Below, piece after piece: positions 48,001 through 59,714 of a DNA stretch of 64,000 bases. The notes beneath the pieces were generated by a model that was not told the DNA's origin, did not search any database, and worked only from the letters and a program-made list of their open reading frames with translations. Source of the DNA: Parasponia andersonii (lineage: Eukaryota; Streptophyta; Magnoliopsida; Rosales; Cannabaceae); NCBI GenBank assembly GCA_002914805.1, contig JXTB01000040.1, positions 363,503-427,502 of the forward strand. The letters run 5' to 3'. Made by a program: the position numbers and the translations under genes. Each line of letters begins with the position of its first letter. The first letter of the stretch is position 1.

Positions 48001-48577
48001 TTGACAGTATTCAGGAGTTTTGGGACTGTTCAATTGTCAGGGAGGAGGGTGGTGTCGCCTCTCCAGGAGAAACAAATGCGCTGCTCAATTCTCTTGCTTA
48101 GTGACCTGTTTGGCGAGCCCAAAAGACGTTGAGTGGAACAATGGAAAGGAGGAGAACCTTATTCCAATTGAAGAAGGAAACTTATTTGCTGTTTATATGT
48201 TCCGAGAAAAGAAGCTGAAGCTGTTGAAGTTCACAGAGAGTGTAGAGGTTTCACTTGAGCCTTTAGATTTTGAGCTCCTTACCATTTGTCCAGTGAAATA
48301 TTTGCATGAAAAATCAGTCCAATTTGCTGAGATTGGATTGGTGAACATGCTCAATACTGGAGGTGCTATCCTGTCTGTGGAGTTGGATGTTGATGAACAT
48401 TTGGTGAGAATTGGAGTAAGGGGACGTGGAGAAATGAAAGTTTTTGCTTCAAAAAAGCCGGTGGCTTGCAACGTTGATGGAGTTGGTGTCAAATTTGGTT
48501 ATGATAATAAGATGGTAAGTATTCAAGTTCCTTGGTCGAACTCTAAAGGAGAATCTGTTGTAGAGTACTTGTTTTGA
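45050..48577 (+). pseudogene. Second raffinose synthase copy, one in-frame TAG
   Basis: Exons are 45050-46294, 47271-47448, 47536-47903 and 48008-48577; all introns are GT-AG. The first exon corresponds to exons 1 and 2 of the upstream copy joined without an intron. The frame would give 786 codons before the true stop, but codon 270 is TAG (45857-45859). It lies just after DDGWQS in a poorly conserved loop. After it the frame stays open through every conserved block: KFEENRKFKGY, GAFVRDLKEEFRTVES, GYWGG, GVKIDAMH, QCNDFM, GDDFWC, LFEDPLHDGKTMLKIW and NCQGGGWC. So this is either a very young pseudogene, an allele-specific null, or a base error. A few conserved residues differ (WSTWDAF for WCTWDAF, HAFGGYW for HALCGYW, IDAMH for VDVIH). 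The 269-residue upstream product would lack the GH36 nucleophile. Confidence 0.88.
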
Positions 48578-51500
48578 ATTTAAGTTGAGGAACACCGATT
48601 TGAGACCTAGGGCCAGTTTGGTATGAATTATGAAAAAAGTATTTTTAGTTGCACCGATGGAAAAATCTGATGTAGTATAAAGTTGCTAAATGACTGCAAA
48701 AGGCGTCATAGTATAATTAATTTGTTTAATTTGATAATAGAATTTCTTTTTAACATATAGTAAGCATATTAATTTTTTCTTTTTAAAACATTGATATGAA
48801 AATAGGTTCAATTAGATTTGTTACTTATTTTCTAACATATATAAGTTCTCAAAAGTAAATTTTATTTGAGTAAACTAACAATTAGTAAGAATTTTCGTAA
48901 TTTTTTTTTCAAATATCAAAGATGAATGAACTTAATTAGATAAGTGTTCATAATAATTAGCAGAATAAATTATTCAAATCCAATCAAGTATGAAATAATA
49001 AATTAACTGATCAAAAAAGGAAATAGAAACTCACTTTTAATCATGATCCCATTAAAAGTTCAGTAATTAGATCTTTTAAGTTATCAATTTTTTTAATGTA
49101 AATGTTTAGTTCAAATTAATAAATTCTCATTCATCTGCAAATGAAACAATTTAGAAATGATTTGTTTATTTGAACTGAGTGCATTGCTTTACCAATCATT
49201 CCTTAAAGTTAAAAAGTACTAAAATTTGGTGAAAATTGGTCATGGCTTAGCAGCAGTGTACTATGGTTTTAACAGAAAAATACACTATGGCCAAAATATA
49301 CAAATTTAGGGAGGTGATTTTCCCGTATCAGCATCTTTTTATTATAAAAAATATTCAAAAAATATTAAATAATGTGTATTTATTATTTTTTTTCAACTAT
49401 TCATATCATTATAATCATTACATAAATGATTTAATGGCTAAAAAATAAAAATACTTATAAATAGGTTAAAAGAAAAAATACTCCACGATAATAGTCCATA
49501 TATAACGTACGTAACAGCGTGGCTTGTTTATAATCCCACATTGTTGAAAAAAAAATGAAGATTTAGATCCTTAAGGCACTGTATATAAAGGGATTAACCA
49601 AATTTTGAGAATCATTTTAATTTTAATTTTAATTTTTAATAGATAAAAGCTGCATAAAATTAGATAAAATTTTCATTGAAAAATATATATTTTGCATTAA
49701 TTTTAGTTTTTTAAATATCTCACTGAGAACTTAACTTTTGGTTTCACTATCCAAATTATATACATCTAAATTATATATATATATATATATTTGTTCTCAG
49801 TTTTGCCCTTAATTATAAATCAGCAATTCAAATGGTAACTATTACATAACTTTAAATTTTCACGCATATGTTATGTAAATTTTTGTTCAATATTGACCCT
49901 TCAATTACAAATAATAATATTATACTATTTAAATTTATACGTTTTGCCCTATAATTACAACGAAGTTGTTCATAATTGTAACTATAACATAATTTAGAAT
50001 AGTAGAAAGGAACATTCAAAAGTTGTCTAAAATAAAACTAATGCCACAGTGTAGAACACAAACTAACTAAATACTCATCTATTACGATACATGTAAGCTC
50101 CCACATCATAATCTTGGGATGAAACTTAGCAAACAATTGAAAACCATAGTGTTTTTTTTTTAAAAAAGAAAATGATATACTTTTCTTTTATTTCAACAGT
50201 CAATCTAATAGAAAGTTTGTATTATTATTATTTTTTTTTTTAAAAATGAAGTTTATCTAATGACCACCACTTATTGTACAATTGCACCTGAAAGGGTTGG
50301 TTCTGTGATTGAAGTTTAAGCTGATAAAGATGGTCGTCGTTGGGGTTGCTTGGATACGTATTTATTTTGATATTACATGTCCCCTAAAAAGAATGACAGG
50401 TTATGCCGGGATCGCGATTGTCTTTCTATTGGGCTGATTTAAAATATGAGAGACTTCCGATTTTTGTTTCATTCGTGGCGTTAGTGGACATTCGGATAAG
50501 GAAGGAATAGTACAAAGCTTGTATTATAGATAATCCATAGCAGCAAATAATCGGTCAAACATTTGCATTCAGTTCACACCTAAGGAAAAAATAATTATGC
50601 ACGAGATGTAAGTGACGCATACAAAAATCCATAAGGGACATTATAACTAGAACTCTAGCCGAGAAATTCGCTCTTTCAAATAACTCTCCACTACCCGAAT
50701 AAGCTCATTTATTGACACAATAAACCGTATAGAGCAATCTTTAATGACATAAAATTCTTTCAAATCATGATCTTAAAGGGTTCTGATTTTGAAAAAAATA
50801 AAATAAAAAATTGAAGAAAAGCAACAAAAAAAAACTAAACTAAACTAAAAGAACTTTATTCTCATAGAATGAAACCTCTCTCGTATAAACCTATGACAAC
50901 CAAGACCTTCACATCAGCGAAAGAATTATTAAAAAAAGAAATGAAGAAATAACTACCTGAGAAATCCTACCGGCAAGGAAGATCAATAGAGGATCACCTC
51001 TCTAGTAATGATAAAAATCAAGAAAGAAAAGTTACAAAGAGGGAGAAGATGAGAACACAAACTATTCTTTACTGTTTTCAGAAATAAAAGGTGTTAGGCT
51101 GACTCCCGTTTTCTATTAATTTATTGGTCTAATTCAACTGAAAATAATCAATTATATTTGTTCATTTGTCATCATTTGATATACTAGTAGCTGTGCAAAG
51201 TGTCACCAGCTTATATTATCATTCATATCATTTTATTTCAATTTTTTTTTCTGGACTTTGGGAGAAAAGAGTTTTGAACTTGCATAAGGACACATTTCTT
51301 TATCTTTTGCCTTAAACATACGTATCTGTAAATAAAATTTACGGTAACAAATGTCTATTTCAATAAGGAAAAATAATTATAACTTGGAAATAAAGGGGAA
51401 AAGAAAAAACTTAAATCATATCATATCACACATAAAAATATCAAATAGAGTATACCGACACGATTTATAAATAATAGACTCAGACTCGATCGTGATTCAT

Positions 51501-52020
51501 ATAGTGTTTGGCACAACTTAATAAAATATCATATCATATTCATTTTAGACTTAGATATGCTCTACATGCACAAACACGTGTAATATGATTGACGGATATA
51601 ATGAGCTATAATATAGTAGTTAGATAGTAATTTCTAATGGACGGTTAAAATTAACCAATGAATGAATAATTCTTTTATATTTAGGTTTGAATTTTATATT
51701 AATTTTCAATTTAGTTGTTTTTTTTTTTTGACGAAATAATGGTTATTATATAGTAATAATTATTAATATTATTTATGCAGTAATATAAGATTGTCAAGTT
51801 AAAATTAATTTTTTTAAAATACTTAATGTTGTGTGTCGTGTGGCACGTAGTGCATGAAAACATGAGCCGAATACCAACGATCACCCATGTCATGTTTTTG
51901 GCACGGCCCGAGGTGGTGTTGCGCTGTGTTGTGTTAGGCAGAAATTTTTTACTGCCGGGTTACGTGCCTAATTGGGGGCCCAACCATTTGACGTGTCTTT
52001 ATCACAAACCATCTCAAGGG
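48578..52020. other. 3.4-kb gene-free region
   Basis: No convincing exon. About 49430-49495 resembles the right arm of the 17341-17580 MITE-like family (GGCTAAAAAAT, ATAAATAGGT, AAAAATACTCC). 50231-50275 matches the 3' end of the SINE at 61105. A (TA)n run lies at about 49777-49791. The last part carries the promoter of the FLOE-like gene. Confidence 0.45.
50231..50275 (-). mobile_element. 5'-truncated SINE fragment
   Basis: Minus-strand AAGTGGTGGTCATTAG plus a short tail and then an A run matches the 3' end of the SINE at 61105-61268. Only the tail region is present, as expected from truncated reverse transcription or decay. Confidence 0.5.
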
Positions 52021-52021
52021 A

Positions 52022-52057
52022 CTTTATATGGGACCGACGACTGCTTGGGACACGTGT
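52022..52057 (+). promoter_or_regulatory. G-box/ABRE-like site and TATA-like box upstream of FLOE-like gene
   Basis: ACACGTGT (core CACGTG 52051-52056) lies about 112 bp upstream of the ATG. A TTTATATGG stretch (about 52023-52031) could be a TATA box, and a second ACGTG core occurs in GACGTGTC near 51990. CACGTG with flanking A/T is a known ABRE/G-box bound by ABA-linked bZIP factors. Regulation by ABA is inferred, not shown. Confidence 0.4.
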
Positions 52058-52167
52058 AATTGGTTTAGTGGCAAGTCAATTTCCCAGATAACCTTTGTTT
52101 GGTCCCAGCTCTTGGTTTAACTTAACCCTCTCTCTGTTTGTTCACTGAGAAAACGAAGGAAAATCGC

Positions 52168-54379
52168 ATGGGATTCATCGGGAAAGATATGAGATCGTCG
52201 GAGTTTAAGGATAAGCAGATTACGGAGATTTCTCGATCCCATTCCGATGAATTCTGTGAATACTCATACGAATTAAGCAAGGACGATTTTGATTCCGGCT
52301 TCAGTTTCCACCCTAAACGACCTGTCGCTTCACCTACTTTCCAGGTTTGATTTATTTCGCTTGAATTTTGATCATTAGAAATATCATGTTGCTATATTCG
52401 TTACAGAAAAATTGGATTTTGGAATTGGAATTGCAATTGGCAAAATTGTTAATTTATTATTATTTTTTTCTTTTTTCTGAATTGGAACTCAACCCCATGT
52501 ACTGGACAGTTGCGCTGAACTTGAATTGATCCCCACTGTTGTTGAATTCCATCAATTTATGGTATCTGGGTTTGAATCAGAGAGCGGCTTTGAGTGTTAT
52601 ACCTAAATGGAGGGACTTATTTAGTTGATTTGGTTTTTCCCCCATGCCTAATTAGTTTAAAGTTGTCAAATTTATGTTTTTTTTTTTATTTTTTTTACAT
52701 GTAATTGGTTGCTTCCCTTTTTTAATTGTTATCATTGTTCTATGGGCTAGTTTGATTATGGGAAAACTGGTTCGAAAAAGGTTGGGACTTTCAATGGTGG
52801 CGGAATAATATCTGTGATTGATCTCAAAATGGAAGAGTATTTCAATAATTTGCTACGTGTTATGGAGGGGCTTAGTGCTCGAATGCGTCAGCTAGAGAGT
52901 AGAACACAAAATATCGAGCATTCTGTTGAGGAATTGAAGGAATCCGCTGAGTTTAGTTATGGAAGAACTGAATCAAAGTTGAGGGAGCTAGGGAATATTG
53001 TCACTGAGGTATTATTTAGTTTTAGTGTCTGTTTACTTGCTTTTTTTTTTTTGTTTGTTTGTTTTTCTTTCTTTTCCTTTTATTCAATCAAAATTGAGGA
53101 GAACTTGGTCTAGAAGGCTATATCGCCATAAAATTTCCCTGAAAGTTACAATGCTTGGTCAACTTGAATTGTCTTGATGCTGGATGAGCTTTCGCAGGTT
53201 CAAGGTGGTATTAAGGACTTGAGAGATAAACAAGAGATATCACAGGTGCAACTGCAGTTGGCAAAGCTTCAAACTTTGAAAGGTTACCAACAATCAAAAG
53301 ACCGAAAGACCAAAATTAACACTAGTTCAAGCCAAGGAGTGTTATCATCTGTCCAACAACATAGTAACCAATCAAATCCAATGTCTGTTACTTCTCAACA
53401 ACAATTTCCTATGTTATCGTCTGCCCAACAGTATAATAACCAATCAAATCCAACTTTTGTAACTTCTCAACAACATTTTCCGCCCAATCCTAATGATCCT
53501 CAGACCCAATCTTATCAGAGTCTGCCACCAATAGCAGGGCAATTTTCAACCCAAGTATCTCAGAATCAAACACCTTCTGTTTCACAGGCAGAATATAACT
53601 ACTCACCACATATTTTTAGTCCGGAATCCAGTGATCAGCAATATTGTATGCCTCCAATTCAGCAACCACAGCCAACATCTGAAGCACCATATCAGTCTTA
53701 TCAACCGGTTCTGCAACTTCCTCTGACCTCACAACTACAGCCATTGCCTCAACTACGTCCCTCTCGCAGTGCTGTTGATCCACAAACCTATCATTCGTCA
53801 GCTCAAAATTTTGAAGAGATGTCTTGCATGTCACCTCAAAGCTACAGCACTAGCATTCATAAAACTTACAAAGCACCTATCGTTGTCCCTCCCAGTCAAC
53901 AATTTTATATCGGTTCTAACCAGAGGATTGGTGGTGATCAACCTTCAAGAAGTTCAGAGTACCATCCGGAGCATATTCAACCAATTGGAGATCCTAGTTT
54001 CCGCGATGTCTATTCACATTCTGGATTTCCTTCCCACTACAGCAGTTCAAGAATGAAGTCCTCAGAACTTCCACCAGTTTCTTTGGGCCATGGTGGTGAA
54101 AACAGATTCTCACAGCCTACGGCTTCCCAGGTATTACCACATGCACTGCCATTGGCCTCTTGTGTGGATAGCGGATCAGGTTCTAATGGGAGTGGAAATA
54201 GCATTCCTGTTGATGATGTTGTTGACACTATCGTTGCAATGGGATTTCGGAGGGATATGGTGAGAGCTACAGTGAAGAAAATGGCAGGGAATGGGCAGTC
54301 CGTGGACCTTAATGTGGTCCTGGATAAGCTCATGAACAATGGAGAAGTCCAGAATGAGAGTCATAGGTTTGGTCGGTAA
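52168..54379 (+). CDS. FLOE-family (DUF1421) coiled-coil and UBA-like protein
   Basis: Exons are 52168-52344, 52751-53008 and 53198-54379, with GT-AG introns in phase 0, giving 538 residues. Start MGFIGKDMRSSEFKDKQ. The N-terminal ~75 residues are D/S/F-rich. Residues about 85-165 form a coiled coil (MEEYFNNLLRVMEGLSARMRQLE, ELKESAEFSYGRTESKLREL, IKDLRDKQEISQVQLQLAKLQ). Residues about 175-450 are Q/P/S/Y-rich and probably disordered. The last ~56 residues (VDDVVDTIVAMGF ... VVLDKLMNNG) are the UBA-like DUF1421 module. This matches Arabidopsis FLOE1-3. FLOE1 is reported to form hydration-dependent condensates in seeds. Which paralogue this is cannot be decided here. The Q-rich part has an in-frame 24-residue duplication. 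Confidence 0.9.
53342..53485 (+). repeat. In-frame 72-bp duplication in the Q-rich domain
   Basis: 53342-53413 and 53414-53485 encode related 24-residue units, SSVQQHSNQSNP.. and SSAQQYNNQSNP.., both running on to VTSQQ(Q/H)FP. The period of 72 bp keeps the frame. It lengthens the low-complexity region of the FLOE-like protein. Confidence 0.9.
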
Positions 54380-57329
54380 TAATATAGATGCTTTTAATAA
54401 TTTGATATGCTTGTACATACTATTGAACTATATATATGTGTGTTATAAATATATGTGCTACTTCTAAGTAGTAGAGGCTGCTGCTTAATGTAATATGGAA
54501 CCAATACATATACATTTCAAGATTTGTATATGAGTGTAAATTTCGATTGATATAAGAATGCTACTTCGTAGTGCTTTGGTTTTTTTTTTTTTTTTCTGCC
54601 TCCTGTTTATCGAGTTTTACCATTTCATTCCGTGTTCAGTTGAATTACTAAGTAGCATGGCTGAGAACTATAGTCATCACTTGATTCTTTAGAAGTCAAC
54701 TTTGGAAAAGAACACCTCAAAGAAAGCTCTCGAGCTCATAACCATAGTGTTTCTGGCCCAAAAAGTAAGTTGCATTGAGCCAAAAAAACCATAAAGCTTG
54801 CCTTGTTATACTCCAAAACCATTTTCTAGACCAGTTTTTTAGATGAAATTTCTTGTCAAGACTGAAAAAAATTTCATGGTCACATTAGTTATTGAGCCAA
54901 TTACACAGTAGGGGCCATTTAGTACTCCGCAAGTTGAGAAGGACCCACACCCATCCCTACTCTCTTGACCGTTAAACCCTTTACTACCTTGTAATTACTA
55001 ATTGCAACTTCAAATAATGAACAACCCTTTTTTTTCTTTTCGTTCTTATAGATGCAGGACCACTTGTTGCCAATAGCAGATGGTGACCTTGCTCTTATGA
55101 AATGCGGAGAGGCTGAGCCCATGAACCATGTGAACTACAAAGGGTTGGATTCAAAATCGACTGGAGGAGATTATTCATTATTGTGACTGAGCTCTCAATA
55201 TCATTAATATAGGTCCCAGTGTATCAAAGGCCTGAGTTTGTTTTCTTCGGAGTGCTGATTTTGTGGACCCTCAATGATCAGTAAGAGGTCCAGGCCCTTT
55301 TGAACTACGGGAATTTAGGTGTTTCATCCCTATCATATATTTATTTCATGCAATTTGTCGAGAAACTTAGTTATCATGCCAATTTTCTAGGCCGAAAAAC
55401 TTGAATAAAAAAATATAAATAAAGTGGAGGCAAGGACAAAGAAGAACGCCACAAATGTTTTTTGAAACAAAGAAAAAAAAAAAAACACTCACTCTGTTTA
55501 GTTGGACTTTGAAGCAGTTGATATTTGACAGTTGACGGAACCCTTTTTTAGCAATGTGCAATTTTTACATTTTTGAGTCAATTTCTGTGCTGTGTATATA
55601 CGTCATAGTTATGTTTAATTTTGTCTATTATTCCCTGTTTTTTATTATATCTGTATACCTATGCCAGCTGCCTCAATTACTAATTACTAGGTGTCCCTTC
55701 AGGGACAATAAATTACTTCTGATTTGATGTAAGTAACATGCTAAAACTTTGGAAAGAAAATAATCAAGCAATGGAGGAGATAAATTTGATTTTTGCTTTT
55801 CTCTTTGACTAGACTATTTGAGTCGAGATAACATGGCTATCATTTTTGTCTCTTCATATTTTTAATTTATTTTTCATTTTTATCTTTTTAATTTTTTTAA
55901 AATTTTTTACATTGGTTGTGGACGGAAAACATCCAATAAACTAATAGTTACTTCAAGAATTTTTAAATGCTAAAATTAAAAGGTTAGAATTCAATATATA
56001 AATACAATACAATACTGTAGTACAATGTCGAAAATTATAATAGTATAATTTACTTAATAATATTACATGTGATATATGATTTATTACCTGTAAGTATTGA
56101 ATAATATTCATCATATTTACGATAAATTTCAATTTTCATGTTGAACTGTGATTACTTATTTATCATGTTAAATAGTTTTAAAAGAATAATAAATTAGATC
56201 AGATCTCAAGTATTCTTATCACAAAATTTGTCACAACAAATGGTATTAAAAAAATAGTAAACTAGATGAGATCTTAATATTCTTATACAAAAGATACAAA
56301 ATTATTATTCGGAACTCAATTCGTTAGAAAAAAAATAAAAAAGCCTATATGAAATCATTTTCAGAAATATGTTAGGTAAGTGGTGCCTAAATGGTACGCT
56401 GAATTCAGACCATTTATTCATAGTACTTTATCAACTTGACTAATGATGACCAACAGCATCATGGGATAATCATGTCTATTAAAGTTTTATGTTGTTTATA
56501 GTATTTTTTTGAAGTGGAAAAATTAGGTCTAATGCATACTTGCCTCAACTTCTTTTAAAGAACATGAACTTCATCACTTCCATATCTATTTCTTTTTCCC
56601 TTTTTTTTTTTTCTAAAAAAAGTTGTGCTGAAAAATGTCTAAATATCCTTCCACATTGATTTCGCATTAGTCAATACGTGTCTCAACTTTGTAGGAATCT
56701 CCCATGCATCTTTGGTTGTTTCACTTTTACATTTGAAAAAGATGAATTTTCTTAATCAAATTCGAAATGATGCCTAGTACTCTAATTAATTATCATTACA
56801 ACACGTAAGCGCTTAACTAAATATCATTAATTCCCTATAGAACTTCTTACGTGGCACTCTCTCCTAACAATGGATCACTCTTGCCATATTTTCTCTATTT
56901 GTCTTATCTCTTAGTTTGTCACAGTTACCAAATCACAAAACTCTACACTCATTACATTCACAAAGAGTACAAACGCTAATAGAAGTGTAGACATAATGTA
57001 TATTTTATGGTGGATCTCACACTTTTATTAGTGCAGTGCTAAGCACAATAAGTATTTTTGGTCATTTTTTTTAATCTAAAACTAAAGTACATTTATGATG
57101 CTGAATACTTAAAACTATATGATGCTGAACACTAAAAACTAATAAAAATGTGAGGTTTACATGCAAATTTAGAAGTGTCTGATCCACATTTATTTATTAC
57201 TTGATGGCACCAGACGTGAATTTTAGCATCTTTCATTAAAACTTATTTTTAGAGACATTTAATAAATTATCAACATTTGCAATAAATAATGTGATACCAA
57301 TACCATTTATAGGTACAGATATTCAAAAA
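54380..57329. other. 3-kb gene-free region downstream of FLOE-like gene
   Basis: The first ~200 bases probably hold the 3' UTR. A 44-codon frame at 55053-55187 has no recognisable homology and no supporting exon structure. The rest is AT-rich with no feature I can support. Confidence 0.45.
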
Positions 57330-58145
57330 TGCCGATAAAAAGCAAAACTCGATCAACTCAGACCAAACCAAACTAAACCGCTTAGCTTTCATAAAAAAAT
57401 TTGTCGGTTTGGTCTATTTGGAAAACATGTTTTGTTGCTCAATTCAATTAAGACTTCGGAGTAACCAACTGATCAAACCGAAAAAATAAAAAATAAAAAG
57501 TCCATTTACCTGATTTTGCTTTCTATATTTTTTCAAGGTTTCATTAATGGATAAACTGTAAAAAAAAAAAAAAAAAAATACTCTGAGATTTAGATTTTTC
57601 GTAATTTAAATCCTGAAATTTGAACTCTGTAAAATAATATGTTGACATTAAGAATTTCTGAATATTAATACCTGAGTTAGACTTTTTAATAATTTTGACT
57701 AATAAAAAATAATAATATCCTCAAAATTAAGGAGAATAATAAGGATTAATCCAGTTTTAATGTAAGATATTATTATTTTTCTACTATTTAAATTGGTCAA
57801 AAAGTCACTACAGGATATTAGTTTTCAGAAAATTTTAATCTCAATATATTATTTTGCAGAATTTAAACTTCAGTGTTTAAATTACAAAACATTCAAACTC
57901 GAGAGAGAATTTTTTTTTTTTTTTTCAGTTCAGCCTTCATTAATTAACTCATTTTATGTATAGTAGTACTCAAATTGTACTACACCAAAATTATTCCATA
58001 CTAAAATTAATTTTCCAAGTGTTAAATTATTATTGGATTATCATTGTCATTTTTAATTTACTTATTTAAATTTTATATTTTATACAAATTTAAACAATAA
58101 TTGTTGTGGTTAAACTTGAATGGATATTTAATTTTACTGTCTTTC

Positions 58146-58645
58146 AAGCAGAGACGGAGTCAGAAAGTTTTGTTAGGGGGGGCATATATTAAAATTTTTT
58201 TAGCTAATTTTGAAACATATTAGTCAACATAAACTAATATAGAATTAAAAAGAGTATTTAAAGTGAGTCTAAAGAAAAAATTATTCAAGAGTAAATTTTA
58301 GTACTTTAAAATACTATAAGTAAAGTTTAGAAATTTAAAAAGAATTAGTAGGTCATATTAGGGGCATTATTGAATTTTATTTATAAAAAGTTCAGAAATT
58401 TAAAAAGAATTAGTAGGTCATATATATTAGAGGCATTATTGAATTTTATTTATAAAAAGAGGTCAAAATTATAATTACAAAAATTCAAAGAGGCAAATTA
58501 AGAATAAAATTGAGATTTTTTTTTGATAAAATAGAGATATAAAGTATAATTTAAAAAAAAAAAAAAAAAAAGAGAGGTGGGCCACCGCCCCCTCTCCCCT
58601 TCTCAACCTGAATTGGCTCAGTCAGTGCTTGCAAGTACTTATGAG
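58146..58645. mobile_element. Non-coding transposon-like repeat with GGGGGGGC end
   Basis: The left end has AGACGGAGTCAGAAAGTTTT then TAGGGGGGGC. The right end has GGTGGGCCACCGCCCCCTCT and CTCAACCTGAATTGGCTCAG. Similar GACGGA-type ends with a G run and a C run recur widely in plant genomes as short non-coding repeats. I cannot name the superfamily. It sits inside copy A of the segmental duplication and is absent from copy B. Confidence 0.5.
58325..58458. repeat. 65-69-bp tandem duplication inside the transposon-like repeat
   Basis: 58325-58389 and 58390-58458 share GAAATTTAAAAAGAATTAGT, AGGTCATAT and GGCATTATTGAATTTTATTT. The second copy has a small TATATA expansion. Confidence 0.85.
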
Positions 58646-59714
58646 AGTATTTTTTTAGCGCGTGAATAAAATGATTAATTTAAGATAATGAAGTCAAATT
58701 TTATAATAGCTCAAAATTATTAGATCTTTATCTCTATACCGACCTAACAAAACCAATCAAATTGATTATATTTGATTTGTTTTTCATAGACCTTATACCA
58801 ATCAAATAGACTTTAATTTATTTGGTTTGCTTAATAGTTTTGTCTTGAAACCGACCATGATAACCTACTAACAAGATCATGCATGATTCATTAACATAAG
58901 AAATAGATATCACTTATTACTTGCTACATATTATTTTCTAGGCTAAATGCAGTAAGATGTCGTATACTCTCATCTTATTTTCCTTGTTAACGAAACGTAC
59001 AAATTCTCGAAACAATCTTTTACTCTCTCATTAAAATTTGACCCTTTACTTAGTGATAAACGAGCAAAGGATAAGAAGCTTTGAAGCATCCAGAGAACGG
59101 GAATTAAGGGGAAAAAAAAAAAAAAAAAAAGCTGAAAATGGAAACAAAAAATTTTCTCGGGTGCCAAAAGGATGGTGGAAATTACCATTAATGCATGCAA
59201 AAGTGGCAATGGGGAGTTACGAATCTTTTATAGCCAGACAAGTTTACGGTGCAATAAAAAAGTAACCGATGAAAAGTAAATCATGACAATTGACAAAACG
59301 ATGAAACTCATTTTGGAACATTGCCTGAGAAGCTCATATACGTAGTTTCACTAATACAAAATTGGCAGATATAGGTAGGGTGAATATTTTGCTCTGTTTT
59401 TTGTTTGCTTTTTTTTATTATTATTATTATTATTTTTGTGAGTAAAACATAACCGATTAACCGTACTTGCCCTGAACTCACCTCTTGTCATTCATTCCCT
59501 AATAAAAGTAAAAGTATGAGACCCACCGCAAAATTAATAAGTAGATCCACACTATTGTTATAAGCTACCATATGTACATTTTAGTGAATTTTCTTTTTTT
59601 TTTTTAAATTTAAAAATATATCTAAAACATACTTTCGGTGACATTTATTGAATTGGAGGCATTCAACTCACCTCAGGTGACGAAATATTAATACGAAGAA
59701 TAGTTAGGGGAGTT

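Larger units (their letters stand above)
57330..59400. repeat. Segmental duplication, copy A (split by an insertion)
   Basis: Parts of this stretch match 59715-60740 in the same order. These include a block with ACTAAACCGCTTAGCTTT and GGTTTGGT (about 57370-57420), a block with CTCAAATTGTACTACACCAA and AAACAATAATTGTT (about 57967-58110), and a block with TTAATGCATGCAAAAGTG (about 59188) and GTGCAATAAAAAAGTAACCG (about 59249). Copy A is longer because of a ~0.5-kb insert at 58146-58645 and other unique sequence. Confidence 0.65.

Noticed and set aside
55053..55187. 44-codon plus-strand frame starting MQDHLLPIADGD
   Set aside because: It looks less AT-rich than its surroundings but matches no family I know and has no adjoining exons.
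59038..59265. 75-residue open frame with a poly-Lys stretch
   Set aside because: The Lys run is an A homopolymer, and the homologous stretch in the duplicated copy (about 60130-60300) does not keep the frame.
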